A DNA stretch of 7,444 bases from an uncultured Clostridia bacterium (lineage in GTDB: Bacteria > Bacillota > Clostridia > TANB77 > CAG-508): assembly GCA_944390505.1 (NCBI GenBank), contig CALXQF010000065.1, forward strand, positions 1-7,444, in the 5' to 3' direction. Made by a program: the position numbers and the translations under genes. Each line of letters starts with the position of its first letter. Within the stretch, counting starts at the first letter, position 1. The notes below the pieces were generated by a model, which saw only the letters and a program-made list of their open reading frames with translations, had not been told where the DNA came from and did no database searches. Of the stretch, positions 1 through 6,264 are shown one piece after another.

Positions 1-132
1 AGTATTTAATAAATCTTTTGTTATTCTTTCGCTTCCTACCTCTCCAAATAAAATTTGAAATACAATATCTAATTTAGGAGATAAAATAGATTTTTCCTTT
101 GCATTTGAATTAAAATTGTTTTCTTGGAACAT
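1..132 (-). CDS. Rpn-family recombination-promoting nuclease / PD-(D/E)XK transposase-like protein, N-terminal 44 residues only
   Basis: The minus-strand gene starts at the ATG on 132-130 and leaves the window still open, so only 44 residues are visible. An AAGGAGG ribosome binding site (complement of 140-146) lies 7 bases upstream, which fixes the start. After a polar, Asn-rich leader of about 15 residues comes LSPKLDIVFQILFGEVGSER, the conserved opening of the Rpn/PDDEXK_2 family (LSPK-D-VF--LFG). Known members are PD-(D/E)XK nucleases related to transposases; E. coli RpnA promotes RecA-independent recombination. The catalytic Asp and (D/E)XK residues would lie outside the window, so activity cannot be judged. 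These genes often occur in many copies per clostridial genome. No inverted repeats or target-site duplication are visible on this side. The family call is fairly secure; whether the gene is intact is unknown. Confidence 0.8.
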   Translation of the reverse strand, partial: MFQENNFNSNAKEKSILSPKLDIVFQILFGEVGSERITKDLLNT

Positions 133-534
133 AAAAAAACCTCCTTGTGGTTTAGAATAAAAATAATATGAAATTAAAAAATCTTGAAAATATAGAATGT
201 TAATTCTTTGAAATAAATTGTATAAAATAAAGAAGTAATAACATTGGATACAAAAATTAATAAGAAAACTAAAAAAATTCGAAATTATCAAAATTTTCTA
301 AAAACTAATATATATGTACCATATTTACTACCAAAAATCAACAAAAATCGTTCGACAATATGTGACAATATTTTTTTGTGAACTAAAAAATATATTTTAA
401 AAGTTTTTTATTTTAATCCCATTGCAATTTACTTCTTTTTTTGTTTAAATATATATTAAATAAATGGAATACGGATTAAAAAATAGTATGATTTTTCAAT
501 CATATTTGAGCTTTAAGAAAGGAATTTCATTAAA
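133..534. other. AT-rich divergent intergenic region between the nuclease gene and the YcxB-like gene
   Basis: This 402-base spacer separates two divergent genes and holds no supportable ORF. It is extremely AT-rich, with many homopolymer runs. Distinct content is a tandem direct repeat of GACAATAT at 354-361 and 364-371 (10-bp period), a candidate promoter for the rightward gene at 422-450, and a small hairpin at 487-504 (TATGATT/AATCATA, 4-base loop) just before the rightward ribosome binding site. I could not identify a convincing promoter for the leftward nuclease gene. Confidence 0.6.
422..450 (+). promoter_or_regulatory. candidate sigma-A promoter for the YcxB-like gene
   Basis: TTGCAA (422-427), a 17-base spacer and TTAAAT (445-450), with TG one base before the -10 box as in extended -10 promoters. 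The predicted start near 457 would give a leader of about 78 bases. Matches are 4 of 6 in each hexamer, and in such AT-rich DNA chance matches are common, so this is tentative. Confidence 0.35.
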
Positions 535-1053
535 ATGGAAGCATTATTTAAAAATAAAACTACTTTTTCACAACAAAATTATATGAAATTAGTTGCTTTT
601 CATCAAAAGAAAAATAATTGGAAATACTGGCTATATACAGCTACTTTTTCCATTTTATTAATCATTTGCCTTGTGTTTCAAGTAATTGCTCAAAATTATC
701 TATTAATCCTTCTATGCATTCTATTTTTACTTGGCTTTTTAGCTTATCGTTTTATCAATCCTTATCATAAAACGCGAAAAGAACTTTCTAGTGATAAAGT
801 ACAAAATCATATGATTAACTACTATTTCTTTTATGAAAAGTATTTTAAAATAAAAAATAAGTTAGGGACTTCTAAATTAAAATATTATAAATTGTACAAA
901 GTATATGAAACCAAGGATTATTTTTATTTATATATTGCTAAAGATTATGCCTTTATTTTAGACAAATCTGGTTTTGAAATTGGCTCTGCTCAAAAGTTTT
1001 CACAATTTATGAAACATAAAATGAGGTTTAAATTTTCCAAGGAAGCCAAGTAA
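535..1053 (+). CDS. YcxB-like family small membrane protein
   Basis: A 172-residue protein with two adjacent hydrophobic helices (about residues 31-52 and 54-75) joined by a very short turn, followed by a basic cytoplasmic-type domain. The C-terminal part (about 97-165) has the YcxB-like pattern: FYEKYFKIKNKLGTSKLKY, then a Tyr-rich strand region and FILDKSGFEIGSAQKFSQFM. The family is widespread in Firmicutes and has no established biochemical function; a role at the membrane is inferred from topology alone. The start at 535 is supported by AAGAAAGGAA (515-524) about 10 bases upstream. The gene appears to be monocistronic, with a candidate promoter at 422-450 and an intrinsic terminator at 1177-1213. 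The N-terminal 30 residues are rich in Lys, Asn and Gln and carry no signal peptide, consistent with an N-in, C-in hairpin topology. Confidence 0.75.
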   Translation: MEALFKNKTTFSQQNYMKLVAFHQKKNNWKYWLYTATFSILLIICLVFQVIAQNYLLILLCILFLLGFLAYRFINPYHKTRKELSSDKVQNHMINYYFFYEKYFKIKNKLGTSKLKYYKLYKVYETKDYFYLYIAKDYAFILDKSGFEIGSAQKFSQFMKHKMRFKFSKEAK

Positions 1054-1176
1054 TTATAAGATTATTATTAATATAATATCATCTAACGAAGTTATTACTC
1101 AATATCAATAATTTCTCTAAGCATAAATGAGACATTTTCTAAAATGAAAAGTTAATACAAAATGAATTAAATTTTT

Positions 1177-1213
1177 ATAAAAGTTCAAACTTTTGTTTGA
1201 CTTTTATTTTTTT
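1177..1213 (+). terminator. intrinsic terminator after the YcxB-like gene, overlapping the next promoter
   Basis: The arm at 1177-1190 (ATAAAAGTTCAAAC) pairs with 1195-1207 (GTTTGACTTTTAT) with one bulged T and a TTTT loop, and a run of seven T follows (1207-1213). It ends about 160 bases after the YcxB-like stop. The right arm contains the -35 hexamer of the radical SAM promoter, so the two signals share the same bases. Confidence 0.65.
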
Positions 1214-1225
1214 GTGTGTTACAAT
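1197..1225 (+). promoter_or_regulatory. sigma-A promoter of the radical SAM / DUF4130 module
   Basis: TTGACT (1197-1202), a 17-base spacer and TACAAT (1220-1225), with TG at 1217-1218 giving an extended -10. Each hexamer matches consensus at 5 of 6 positions. The predicted start is near 1232, leaving a leader of about 37 bases before the ATG at 1269. It is the best candidate promoter upstream of the module. Confidence 0.65.
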
Positions 1226-1228
1226 AAT

Positions 1229-1242
1229 AGTACAGATGTTCG
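1229..1242 (+). promoter_or_regulatory. candidate LexA (SOS/DinR) box at the transcription start
   Basis: AGTACAGATGTTCG contains GTAC-N4-GTTC, which matches the Firmicute LexA core GAAC-N4-GTTC at 7 of 8 fixed positions; against the ideal CGAACATATGTTCG it matches 11 of 14. It starts 3 bases after the -10 box and covers the predicted start site, where a repressor would block transcription. A further GTAC at 1247-1250 makes an overlapping imperfect dyad, ATGT-CG-CG-ACAT, across 1236-1252. The downstream genes belong to families linked to DNA repair, which fits SOS control, but one left half-site base differs and no binding data exist. Confidence 0.45.
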
Positions 1243-1268
1243 CAACGTACATAAAGGTAGTGATTAAG

Positions 1269-2622
1269 ATGGAGATAAACGAAAAATTAAAGATTTTAGC
1301 AGATTCTGCTAAGTATGATGCTTCTTGTAGTTCTTCTGGAAGCAGGAGAAAAAATGAAAGTAGCGGAATTGGAAATGGTGACGTTTCCGGCATCTGCCAC
1401 AGTTGGGGCGCTGATGGCAGATGTATTTCTCTTTTAAAAATTTTAATGACCAATTGTTGTATGTATGATTGTAAATATTGTATTAATCGTGCTAGTAACT
1501 CTGTAAAAAGAGCTACCTTTACTCCTAAAGAAATAGCAGATTTAACAATTGGTTTTTATAAGCGAAATTATATAGAAGGCTTATTTTTAAGTTCTGCTGT
1601 TATTAGGTCACCTGATTATACAATGGAACAAATGATACAAGCTATTTCTATTTTACGAAATGAATATCATTTCAATCGGTTATATTCATGCAAAAACGAT
1701 TCCCGGTTGCAGCCAAGAATTAATTGATAAGCTTGGTGTTTTAGTGGACCGTATGAGTGTTAATATTGAACTTCCTTCTCAAAATAGTTTGCAATTGCTT
1801 GCACCAGAAAAGTCCAAAGAAACTATTGTAAAACCTATGAGCTATATTGCTAATCAATTAAGTGCAACAGCTCAAAGGCTATTACCTAGAAAGAAACAGT
1901 GGTACTTTACCCCTACCGCTTCTTCTGTCATTCATCAGACGAAAAACAGGAATTTTGTTCCTGCTGGTCAAACTACACAGTTAATTGTAGGTGCTACCCC
2001 TGAAACCGATTTAAAAATTATTCAATTATCTGAAAATTTGTATCAAAAATTTCATTTAAAAAGAGTGTATTATTCTGCCTATATTTCTGTAAACGAGGAT
2101 TCTCTTTTACCTACTCTAGAAAAACCATCTCTTTTAAGAGAAAATAGAATTTACCAAGCAGATTGGTTACTTCGTTTTTATGGATTTCGTGCTGATGAAT
2201 TATTAAATGAACAAAACCCAAATTTTAATACTTTATTAGACCCAAAATGTGATTGGGCAATTAGGCACTTAGAAAATTTCCCTGTAGAAGTAAATAGTGC
2301 AGATTATGCTACTTTGCTTCGTGTACCCGGAATTGGAGTTGTTTCTGCCAAAAGAATTCTACGTGCTAGAGGTAATTGTCATTTGCAATTTGAGCATTTA
2401 AAAAAACTGGGTGTTGTACTAAAAAGAGCTAGATATTTTATTACTTGTGATGGAAAATATGCAGATTCTATTTCTCATTTTGACCAAGGCTTTATTTCAG
2501 AAAATCTACTTTATTTAGAAAGAAAGTTACTCCCTACTCCTTCTTATGTTCAAACTTCTTTGTTTGATGAATTAGAACCTACCAAATTAGATAAAATAAA
2601 ATGTCTTACTGGGAATTTTTAG
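1269..2622 (+). pseudogene. putative DNA modification/repair radical SAM protein (TIGR03916-like), interrupted by a 1-base frameshift
   Basis: Reading starts at the ATG on 1269, after AAAGGTAGTGAT (1253-1264), and stays in frame to codon 136 (AAT, 1674-1676). It then shifts and stops at TGA 1725-1727, giving a 152-residue product. Skipping one base near 1677 restores FNGYIHAKTIPG and an open frame to 2622, about 450 residues in total. Domains in the restored protein: an N-terminal SCSSSGS segment and GICHSWGADGRCISLLK, the radical SAM cluster motif C64-x3-C68-x2-C71 within CMYDCKYCINR, DRMSVNIELPS, and a helix-hairpin-helix DNA-binding motif (LLRVPGIGVVSAKRI, residues 349-363) followed by LKRARYFITCDGKY. 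The family occurs together with TIGR03915/DUF4130 proteins, sometimes fused to a uracil-DNA-glycosylase-like domain, hence the repair assignment; its reaction is not known to me. Both halves are well conserved apart from the extra base. This is either a recent pseudogene, a sequencing error or, less likely, recoding. Confidence 0.85.
1674..1680 (+). other. frameshift site in the radical SAM gene (extra base, probably C1677)
   Basis: The bases here are AATCGGT. Frame 1 reads AAT CGG TTA; deletion of C1677 gives AAT GGT TAT ATT CAT, encoding the family-typical NGYIH. There is no homopolymer of more than two bases at the site. The nearest ATG in the second frame (1660) overlaps the first frame and has no ribosome binding site, so independent translation of the 3' half is unlikely. 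Confidence 0.8.
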
Positions 2623-2679
2623 AAATTAGAACTTAAATATAGATAAAGATTAGAATTAAAAAAAGAAGATAAGCAACTA

Positions 2680-2709
2680 TTGTATAGATTAGTACTATGT
2701 CTTTATAAA
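2680..2709 (+). promoter_or_regulatory. weak candidate internal promoter for the DUF4130 gene
   Basis: TTGTAT (2680-2685), an 18-base spacer and TATAAA (2704-2709). The predicted start near 2716 would coincide with CATCTCA (2716-2722), which is complementary to TGAGATG (2751-2757) further along the leader. The unusually long 171-base gap between the two module genes leaves room for such a promoter, but the evidence is only hexamer similarity. Confidence 0.25.
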
Positions 2710-2751
2710 AATAAGCATCTCAGCAGTACAAATAAATTTATAATCATTATT

Positions 2752-2799
2752 GAGATGAACTTTATTATGAATATGTTGGAGATAAATTTTATTATGGAT
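2752..2799 (+). repeat. 27-base-period imperfect direct repeat over the start region of the DUF4130 gene
   Basis: The 21-base segments 2752-2772 and 2779-2799 match at 18 of 21 positions and are offset by exactly 27 bases. Each holds a GAGAT purine stretch followed by TTTATTATG, that is, a candidate ribosome binding site plus an in-frame ATG (2767 and 2794). The period is a multiple of three, so both ATGs are in the same frame. Confidence 0.6.
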
Positions 2800-3564
2800 T
2801 GGGAAGTTTTAGAAAATCAAGTTTATTTATATGATGGCACATTTGACGGATTGCTAACAATTGCTTTTGATTGTTATGTTACGCAATCTATCCCTCGTAA
2901 AATAGTGCCAGAATTAAAATATGAAACTAATTTATTAGAAAGTACTACCTTGATAGCCACTGATGAAGTAAAAGCAAAACGTATATGGAATGGGCTTTAT
3001 GAAAAAGTATCTTATCAGGTTCTTTCTGATTGTTATTATGCTTTCTTATCTTGTCAAACACAAAAAGAGATGGTCATTTTAAAATACATCATTAATAGTT
3101 TTTTAATCGGTCCTAAAATTAGTAATATGCTATCAGTGGATTATGTAGTAGAAGTCATAAAATTAAGAAAAAATGTATTACATGAAGCTCACCGTTTAAA
3201 AGGATTGGTTCGCTTGCAAGAATTAGAAAATAACTTATGGTACAGTTCTATCCATCCAGATAATCATGTGATTGAAAATATAGGACAATTTTTAATGAAA
3301 CGATTTCCTACTCAAAATATGATTTTACATGATAAAAACAGAAATTTAGCTTTTTTATATCATGCTAATTTTCGTGACAACTATCAACTTGTGAATCTTC
3401 CTCATCATATTGTGCTACCTGATTTTTCTGCACAAGAAATACAGTTTCAAACTTTATGGAAGACTTTTTTCCATACAATTGCTATTAAGCAAAGGACCAA
3501 TCCAAGATTACAAATGCAATATATGCCAAAAAAATATTGGAAAGATTTAATCGAAAAGCATTAA
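2794..3564 (+). CDS. TIGR03915/DUF4130-type putative DNA repair protein, partner of the radical SAM protein
   Basis: A 256-residue protein with family landmarks in order: YLYDGTFDGLLT (12-23), ATDEVKAKRIWNGL near 55-68, YYAFLS (81-86), IGPKISNML (105-113), RKNVLHEAHRLKGLVR (125-140), RFPTQNMILHDKNRNLAFLYH (170-190) and the C-terminal NPRLQMQYMPKKYW (236-249). Proteins of this family accompany TIGR03916 radical SAM proteins and are in some species fused to a uracil-DNA-glycosylase-like domain. No such fusion is present here. The catalytic role is unknown; it is presumed cytosolic and DNA-acting. The start at 2794 fits the family length, with GGAG (2778-2781) 12 bases upstream, rather far. Upstream in-frame ATGs at 2767 and 2773, and an open frame back to 2680, give non-family residues. 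The gene is intact although its partner is frameshifted. Confidence 0.8.
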   Translation: MDWEVLENQVYLYDGTFDGLLTIAFDCYVTQSIPRKIVPELKYETNLLESTTLIATDEVKAKRIWNGLYEKVSYQVLSDCYYAFLSCQTQKEMVILKYIINSFLIGPKISNMLSVDYVVEVIKLRKNVLHEAHRLKGLVRLQELENNLWYSSIHPDNHVIENIGQFLMKRFPTQNMILHDKNRNLAFLYHANFRDNYQLVNLPHHIVLPDFSAQEIQFQTLWKTFFHTIAIKQRTNPRLQMQYMPKKYWKDLIEKH

Positions 3565-3568
3565 TGAA

Positions 3569-3704
3569 AAAAATAGAAAAATGCAAAAGTATAATGAATT
3601 CGCAGTTGCCACGTAGCGACCAAGCGAAGCGCGATTGGAGCAAATTTATCTGCGACAACAAGGCACAAGAATCATTATACTTTTTGCATTGACATGCTAT
3701 TTTT
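3569..3704. repeat. long inverted-repeat element with GC-rich core (possible dispersed repeat or bidirectional terminator)
   Basis: The arm 3580-3601 (AATGCAAAAGTATAATGA...) is complementary to 3669-3690 except for two 1-base indels. An outer pair, AAAAATAG (3569-3576) and CTATTTTT (3697-3704), extends the symmetry. The enclosed core (3602-3668) is far richer in G+C than the surroundings: 36 of 66 bases over 3601-3666. It contains a smaller foldback, CCAAGCG...CGCGATTGG (3620-3638), and a CGCAG/CTGCG pair (3601-3605 and 3650-3654). It lies between convergent genes and ends in T-rich sequence in both directions, so it could terminate both transcripts. The base composition suggests an inserted small repeat. 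Confidence 0.6.
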
Positions 3705-3724
3705 AAATCATTCCATTATTTATT

Positions 3725-4984
3725 CTAACTATTATTATCATCTTTGTTTCTATACATTCTAATCATATCTTTTAAACTTACTCTACTACCATAATTTAAA
3801 ATAGCATTAGAATAAATTTTAATTGATACATTTGCTACAATTAAAATAGTAACTAATAACACTACAATTGATAAAACCAATTGCATTGGTGTTGCAATTC
3901 CCATCATAATTCTAAATGGCATGCAAAATGGTGATGAAAATGGGAAAATAGATGCAAATACATTCAAATCACTATTTGGATTCATCATGGTAAAATAAGA
4001 TAAGTAAAATCCTATTACTGCCACAATTGCAACTGGACCATTGGCTGTTTGTACATCTTCTGGTTTGCTAACAGTAGAGCCTGTTAGAGCATATAATAAT
4101 GCATAAGTTGTATATCCTAAAATAAAGTAAACTACAGTAAATATTCCAAGAGTTGGCGTAATTTGTGATACATCTAACACACTTTCAAGCATTCCTTCTG
4201 GCAAACAAAATTTAGCACAAATGAGTGCAACTGCTACAATTACTGCTACTTGAATTAATCCAACTACTCCAATTCCAATCGTTTTACCAAGTACAATAGT
4301 TCTTGGCTTGGTAGAAGTAACCAAAGTTTCCATAATTTTAGAGGTTTTCTCTGTTGTAATAGAAGTGGAAACTTGATATGCACAAAAATAAATAGAATAG
4401 AACAATACAATAGATAATAGCATAATGACAAGTACATTCCCCCTTACCTCTTGTTCTTCTGTTTGTTGTAATTCAAATGTAAAGTTTGGATTTAAACTTG
4501 CTAGTTCTTCTTGTGACAAATTTAATTTGCTTAATTGCATCGTTCTATATATTTCCGTAAATGTATCTTGCAAGCTTTCTGGCACTCCATCCATCATTGT
4601 CATATCTTCTACAATGTACTGAATTTTGATTTGTTCTCCTTCTTTTGAAATCACAATAGCATCTTCAATTTCACCGCTTGTTATTCTTTCTTTGATTTCT
4701 TCGAAACTAACTTCTTCATTTTCAATCACAAATTCATAACCAGTATCCATTGTATTTAGAGTTTCTAAATTTCCTTCAAATACATTTTGTGGGTCTACAA
4801 TTAACTCTTTTGAAGTAGTAGCCTCAGTGTCTCCCCCTTCATCTGTATTAAATGCACTTAAAATATTAGGAATATTAAATCCTATGATAATGATTAATAA
4901 AATAATTAAATTAGAAATCAAGAATGTTTTCTTTTTAAACATATCCTTAAAAGTATAGGAAGCTACAATCCATAAATCTTTCAT
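3725..4984 (-). CDS. ABC-2 type transporter permease, NatB/YhaP-like
   Basis: A 419-residue membrane subunit of an ABC exporter. Topology: one helix at about 21-44, a long acidic extracytoplasmic domain (about 45-182, rich in Glu/Asp), then five helices at about 184-205, 230-258, 277-301, 317-336 and 366-392. Between helices 2 and 3 lies TTEKTSKIMETLVTS (210-224), the hallmark of NatB-like permeases (EEKTSRIIEVL in relatives), followed by LGKTIGIG. B. subtilis NatAB exports sodium, but members of this family handle varied substrates, so none is assigned. Its ATG overlaps the stop of the ATPase gene as ATGA (4984-4981), and its ribosome binding site (AAGGTAGGTGA) lies inside the ATPase coding end, so translation is probably coupled. 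The C-terminus is a short polar tail. Intact, with normal family length. Confidence 0.85.
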   Translation of the reverse strand: MKDLWIVASYTFKDMFKKKTFLISNLIILLIIIIGFNIPNILSAFNTDEGGDTEATTSKELIVDPQNVFEGNLETLNTMDTGYEFVIENEEVSFEEIKERITSGEIEDAIVISKEGEQIKIQYIVEDMTMMDGVPESLQDTFTEIYRTMQLSKLNLSQEELASLNPNFTFELQQTEEQEVRGNVLVIMLLSIVLFYSIYFCAYQVSTSITTEKTSKIMETLVTSTKPRTIVLGKTIGIGVVGLIQVAVIVAVALICAKFCLPEGMLESVLDVSQITPTLGIFTVVYFILGYTTYALLYALTGSTVSKPEDVQTANGPVAIVAVIGFYLSYFTMMNPNSDLNVFASIFPFSSPFCMPFRIMMGIATPMQLVLSIVVLLVTILIVANVSIKIYSNAILNYGSRVSLKDMIRMYRNKDDNNS

Positions 4985-5877
4985 TCATTTTCACCTACCT
5001 TTTCAATAAATATATCATGTAAGCTTGGTTTCATAATTTCGAATTTGTCTACTTTCACATGATTTTTAGAAAGTAAGTCAAATAAACGATATCCGTCTTC
5101 TTCATTGGATAGGTTAATGGTATAGTCGTTATCTTTACTATGATAAATAGTTAAGCCTGCTTTTTGAATGATTTCATCTACATTTTCATTTGTACTTAAA
5201 GAAAGTTTATTAGCAGCATATTGCTCTTTGATTTCTTTTAAGTTTCCTTGTAGAACGGTTTTTCCTCTATTTAAAATCAAAATGTCTGATGCAAACTCCT
5301 CAATAGAATACATTTGATGGCTAGACATAATAATATAAGTTCCTTTTTTGATTAATTCTATAATAACATTTTTTAAAAGTTCTGTATTTACTGGGTCAAG
5401 ACCACTAAAAGGTTCGTCTAAAACAAGTAATTCAGGATTATGTAGAATAGCGGTTACAAATTGCACTTTTTGCTGATTTCCTTTTGATAATTTTTCTGGT
5501 GTCATTTGCAAATATTGGTCTACCTCTAATTTTTTTGCCCAATATTGCAAACTTTCTTCTGCTTTTTCTTTTTCCATTCCTTTTAATCTGGCCAAATACA
5601 TTAATTGATCATGTATTTTTGTTTTTGGATATACTCCTCTTTCTTCTGGTAAATAGCCAAAATTGACATGTTTTCTTTGTACCTCTTTTCCATTCCATGT
5701 AATTTCTCCACTATCTTTTTTGAGAATTCCTAAAATCATACGAATTGTAGTAGTTTTTCCTGCTCCATTGGTTCCTAAAAGACCATATACGCCTGGTTTA
5801 TCTATTTGAAAACTAATGTCATCTACTACTTTTTTGGCACCAAAATTTTTATTGACATTTTTTACAATTAGTCCCAT
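4981..5877 (-). CDS. ABC transporter ATP-binding protein, NatA-like
   Basis: A 298-residue cytosolic ATPase that should power the adjoining permease. All motifs are present: Walker A GTNGAGKT (35-42), a Q-loop region with FGYLPEERGVYPK (73-85; this PEERG-YPK form is typical of NatA/YhaQ types, and the Q-loop Gln is replaced by Glu), ABC signature LSKGNQQKV (130-138), Walker B LLVLDEP (150-156), D-loop SGLD (158-161) and the H-loop His187 in SSH. After about residue 215 comes the C-terminal domain of such ATPases (DUF4162-like), ending in SLHDIFIEKVGE. The start at 5877 has AGGAAAGGAA (complement of 5888-5897) 10 bases upstream. First gene of a two-gene operon with a good promoter at 5971-5999. 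The substrate is unknown; the catalytic core looks functional. Confidence 0.9.
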   Translation of the reverse strand: MGLIVKNVNKNFGAKKVVDDISFQIDKPGVYGLLGTNGAGKTTTIRMILGILKKDSGEITWNGKEVQRKHVNFGYLPEERGVYPKTKIHDQLMYLARLKGMEKEKAEESLQYWAKKLEVDQYLQMTPEKLSKGNQQKVQFVTAILHNPELLVLDEPFSGLDPVNTELLKNVIIELIKKGTYIIMSSHQMYSIEEFASDILILNRGKTVLQGNLKEIKEQYAANKLSLSTNENVDEIIQKAGLTIYHSKDNDYTINLSNEEDGYRLFDLLSKNHVKVDKFEIMKPSLHDIFIEKVGENE

Positions 5878-5970
5878 AAAATTTTCATTCCTTTCCTATT
5901 TTTGAAAAGGTATATCGTTATCCAAAATTAACTTTTTCAAACGAATCTTCCCTTTTATTTTTTCTGCTTG

Positions 5971-5999
5971 ATTATATACATATTTTTTAGTAAAAGCAA
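5971..5999 (-). promoter_or_regulatory. sigma-A promoter of the ABC exporter operon
   Basis: Read on the minus strand: TTGCTT (complement of 5994-5999), a 17-base spacer, and a perfect TATAAT (complement of 5971-5976). The predicted start near 5964 gives a leader of about 87 bases. Confidence 0.6.
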
Positions 6000-6193
6000 G
6001 CATAATAAGTAATATTAAGAATTTTCGAACAACTAGTCATTTTAACCTCATATGTTGTTTTCATAAAATTAACTTTTTTTGCAAATTTTTCATATTTTAT
6101 TGATATAAGGCAACTGATTATGATGATGACTTTTTGTTTATATTTGACAGTATTGTAACTGAATTGTAGACCTTTTAGAAGTTTTGACAATTG

Positions 6194-6222
6194 TTGACAT
6201 TTTATGTAATTTGTGTTATACT
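6194..6222 (+). promoter_or_regulatory. strong sigma-A promoter of ppaC
   Basis: A perfect TTGACA (6194-6199), a 17-base spacer and TATACT (6217-6222), with TG at 6214-6215 as an extended -10. The predicted start near 6229 gives a leader of about 36 bases. A second perfect TTGACA lies exactly 10 bases upstream (6184-6189). The strength suits a housekeeping enzyme. Confidence 0.75.
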
Positions 6223-6264
6223 TTACTAGTTAGAGTAATTCAAGAGATAAAGGGGGATATTTTT

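Larger units (their letters stand above)
5878..6264. other. divergent regulatory region between the ABC operon and ppaC
   Basis: This 387-base AT-rich spacer carries divergent promoters (5971-5999 leftward, 6194-6222 rightward). The leftward leader has a dyad next to the ATPase ribosome binding site: TTTGAAAA (5901-5908) with TTTTCAAA (5934-5941), with nested GTTA/TAAC. Between about 6000 and 6180 I see no gene or clear signal; open frames there lack ribosome binding sites and resemble no family I recognise. Confidence 0.6.

Noticed and set aside
1197..1268. Longer N-terminus of the radical SAM gene beginning at 1197
   Set aside because: The added residues would be read from the promoter and SOS-like box, are hydrophobic and family-atypical, and the ribosome binding site fits 1269.
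1175..1453. Minus-strand open frame of 92 codons opposite the radical SAM start
   Set aside because: It runs antisense across the promoter and the conserved N-terminus of the radical SAM gene and matches no family I recognise.
3594..3692. 32-codon ORF within the inverted-repeat element as a real small gene
   Set aside because: It has no ribosome binding site, and its ends lie within the repeat arms, so it is better explained as translation of the repeat.
4425..4622. Plus-strand open frame inside the permease gene
   Set aside because: It is antisense to well-conserved permease coding sequence and Cys/Ser-rich, as shadow frames are.
5484..5666. Plus-strand open frame inside the ATPase gene
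   Set aside because: It is antisense to the ABC signature region and has no ribosome binding site.
5924..6078. 14-base direct repeat AAAATTAACTTTTT at 5924-5937 and 6065-6078
   Set aside because: It is low-complexity AT sequence where chance identity is likely; the flanks do not extend the match.
5987..6190. Minus-strand 67-codon frame in the divergent spacer
   Set aside because: It covers the ABC promoter -35 region, has no clear ribosome binding site and no recognisable domain.
6184..6264. N-terminal extension of ppaC
   Set aside because: It would include the TTGACA/TATACT promoter; the GHTNPDTDS motif position and the ribosome binding site fit the ATG at 6265.
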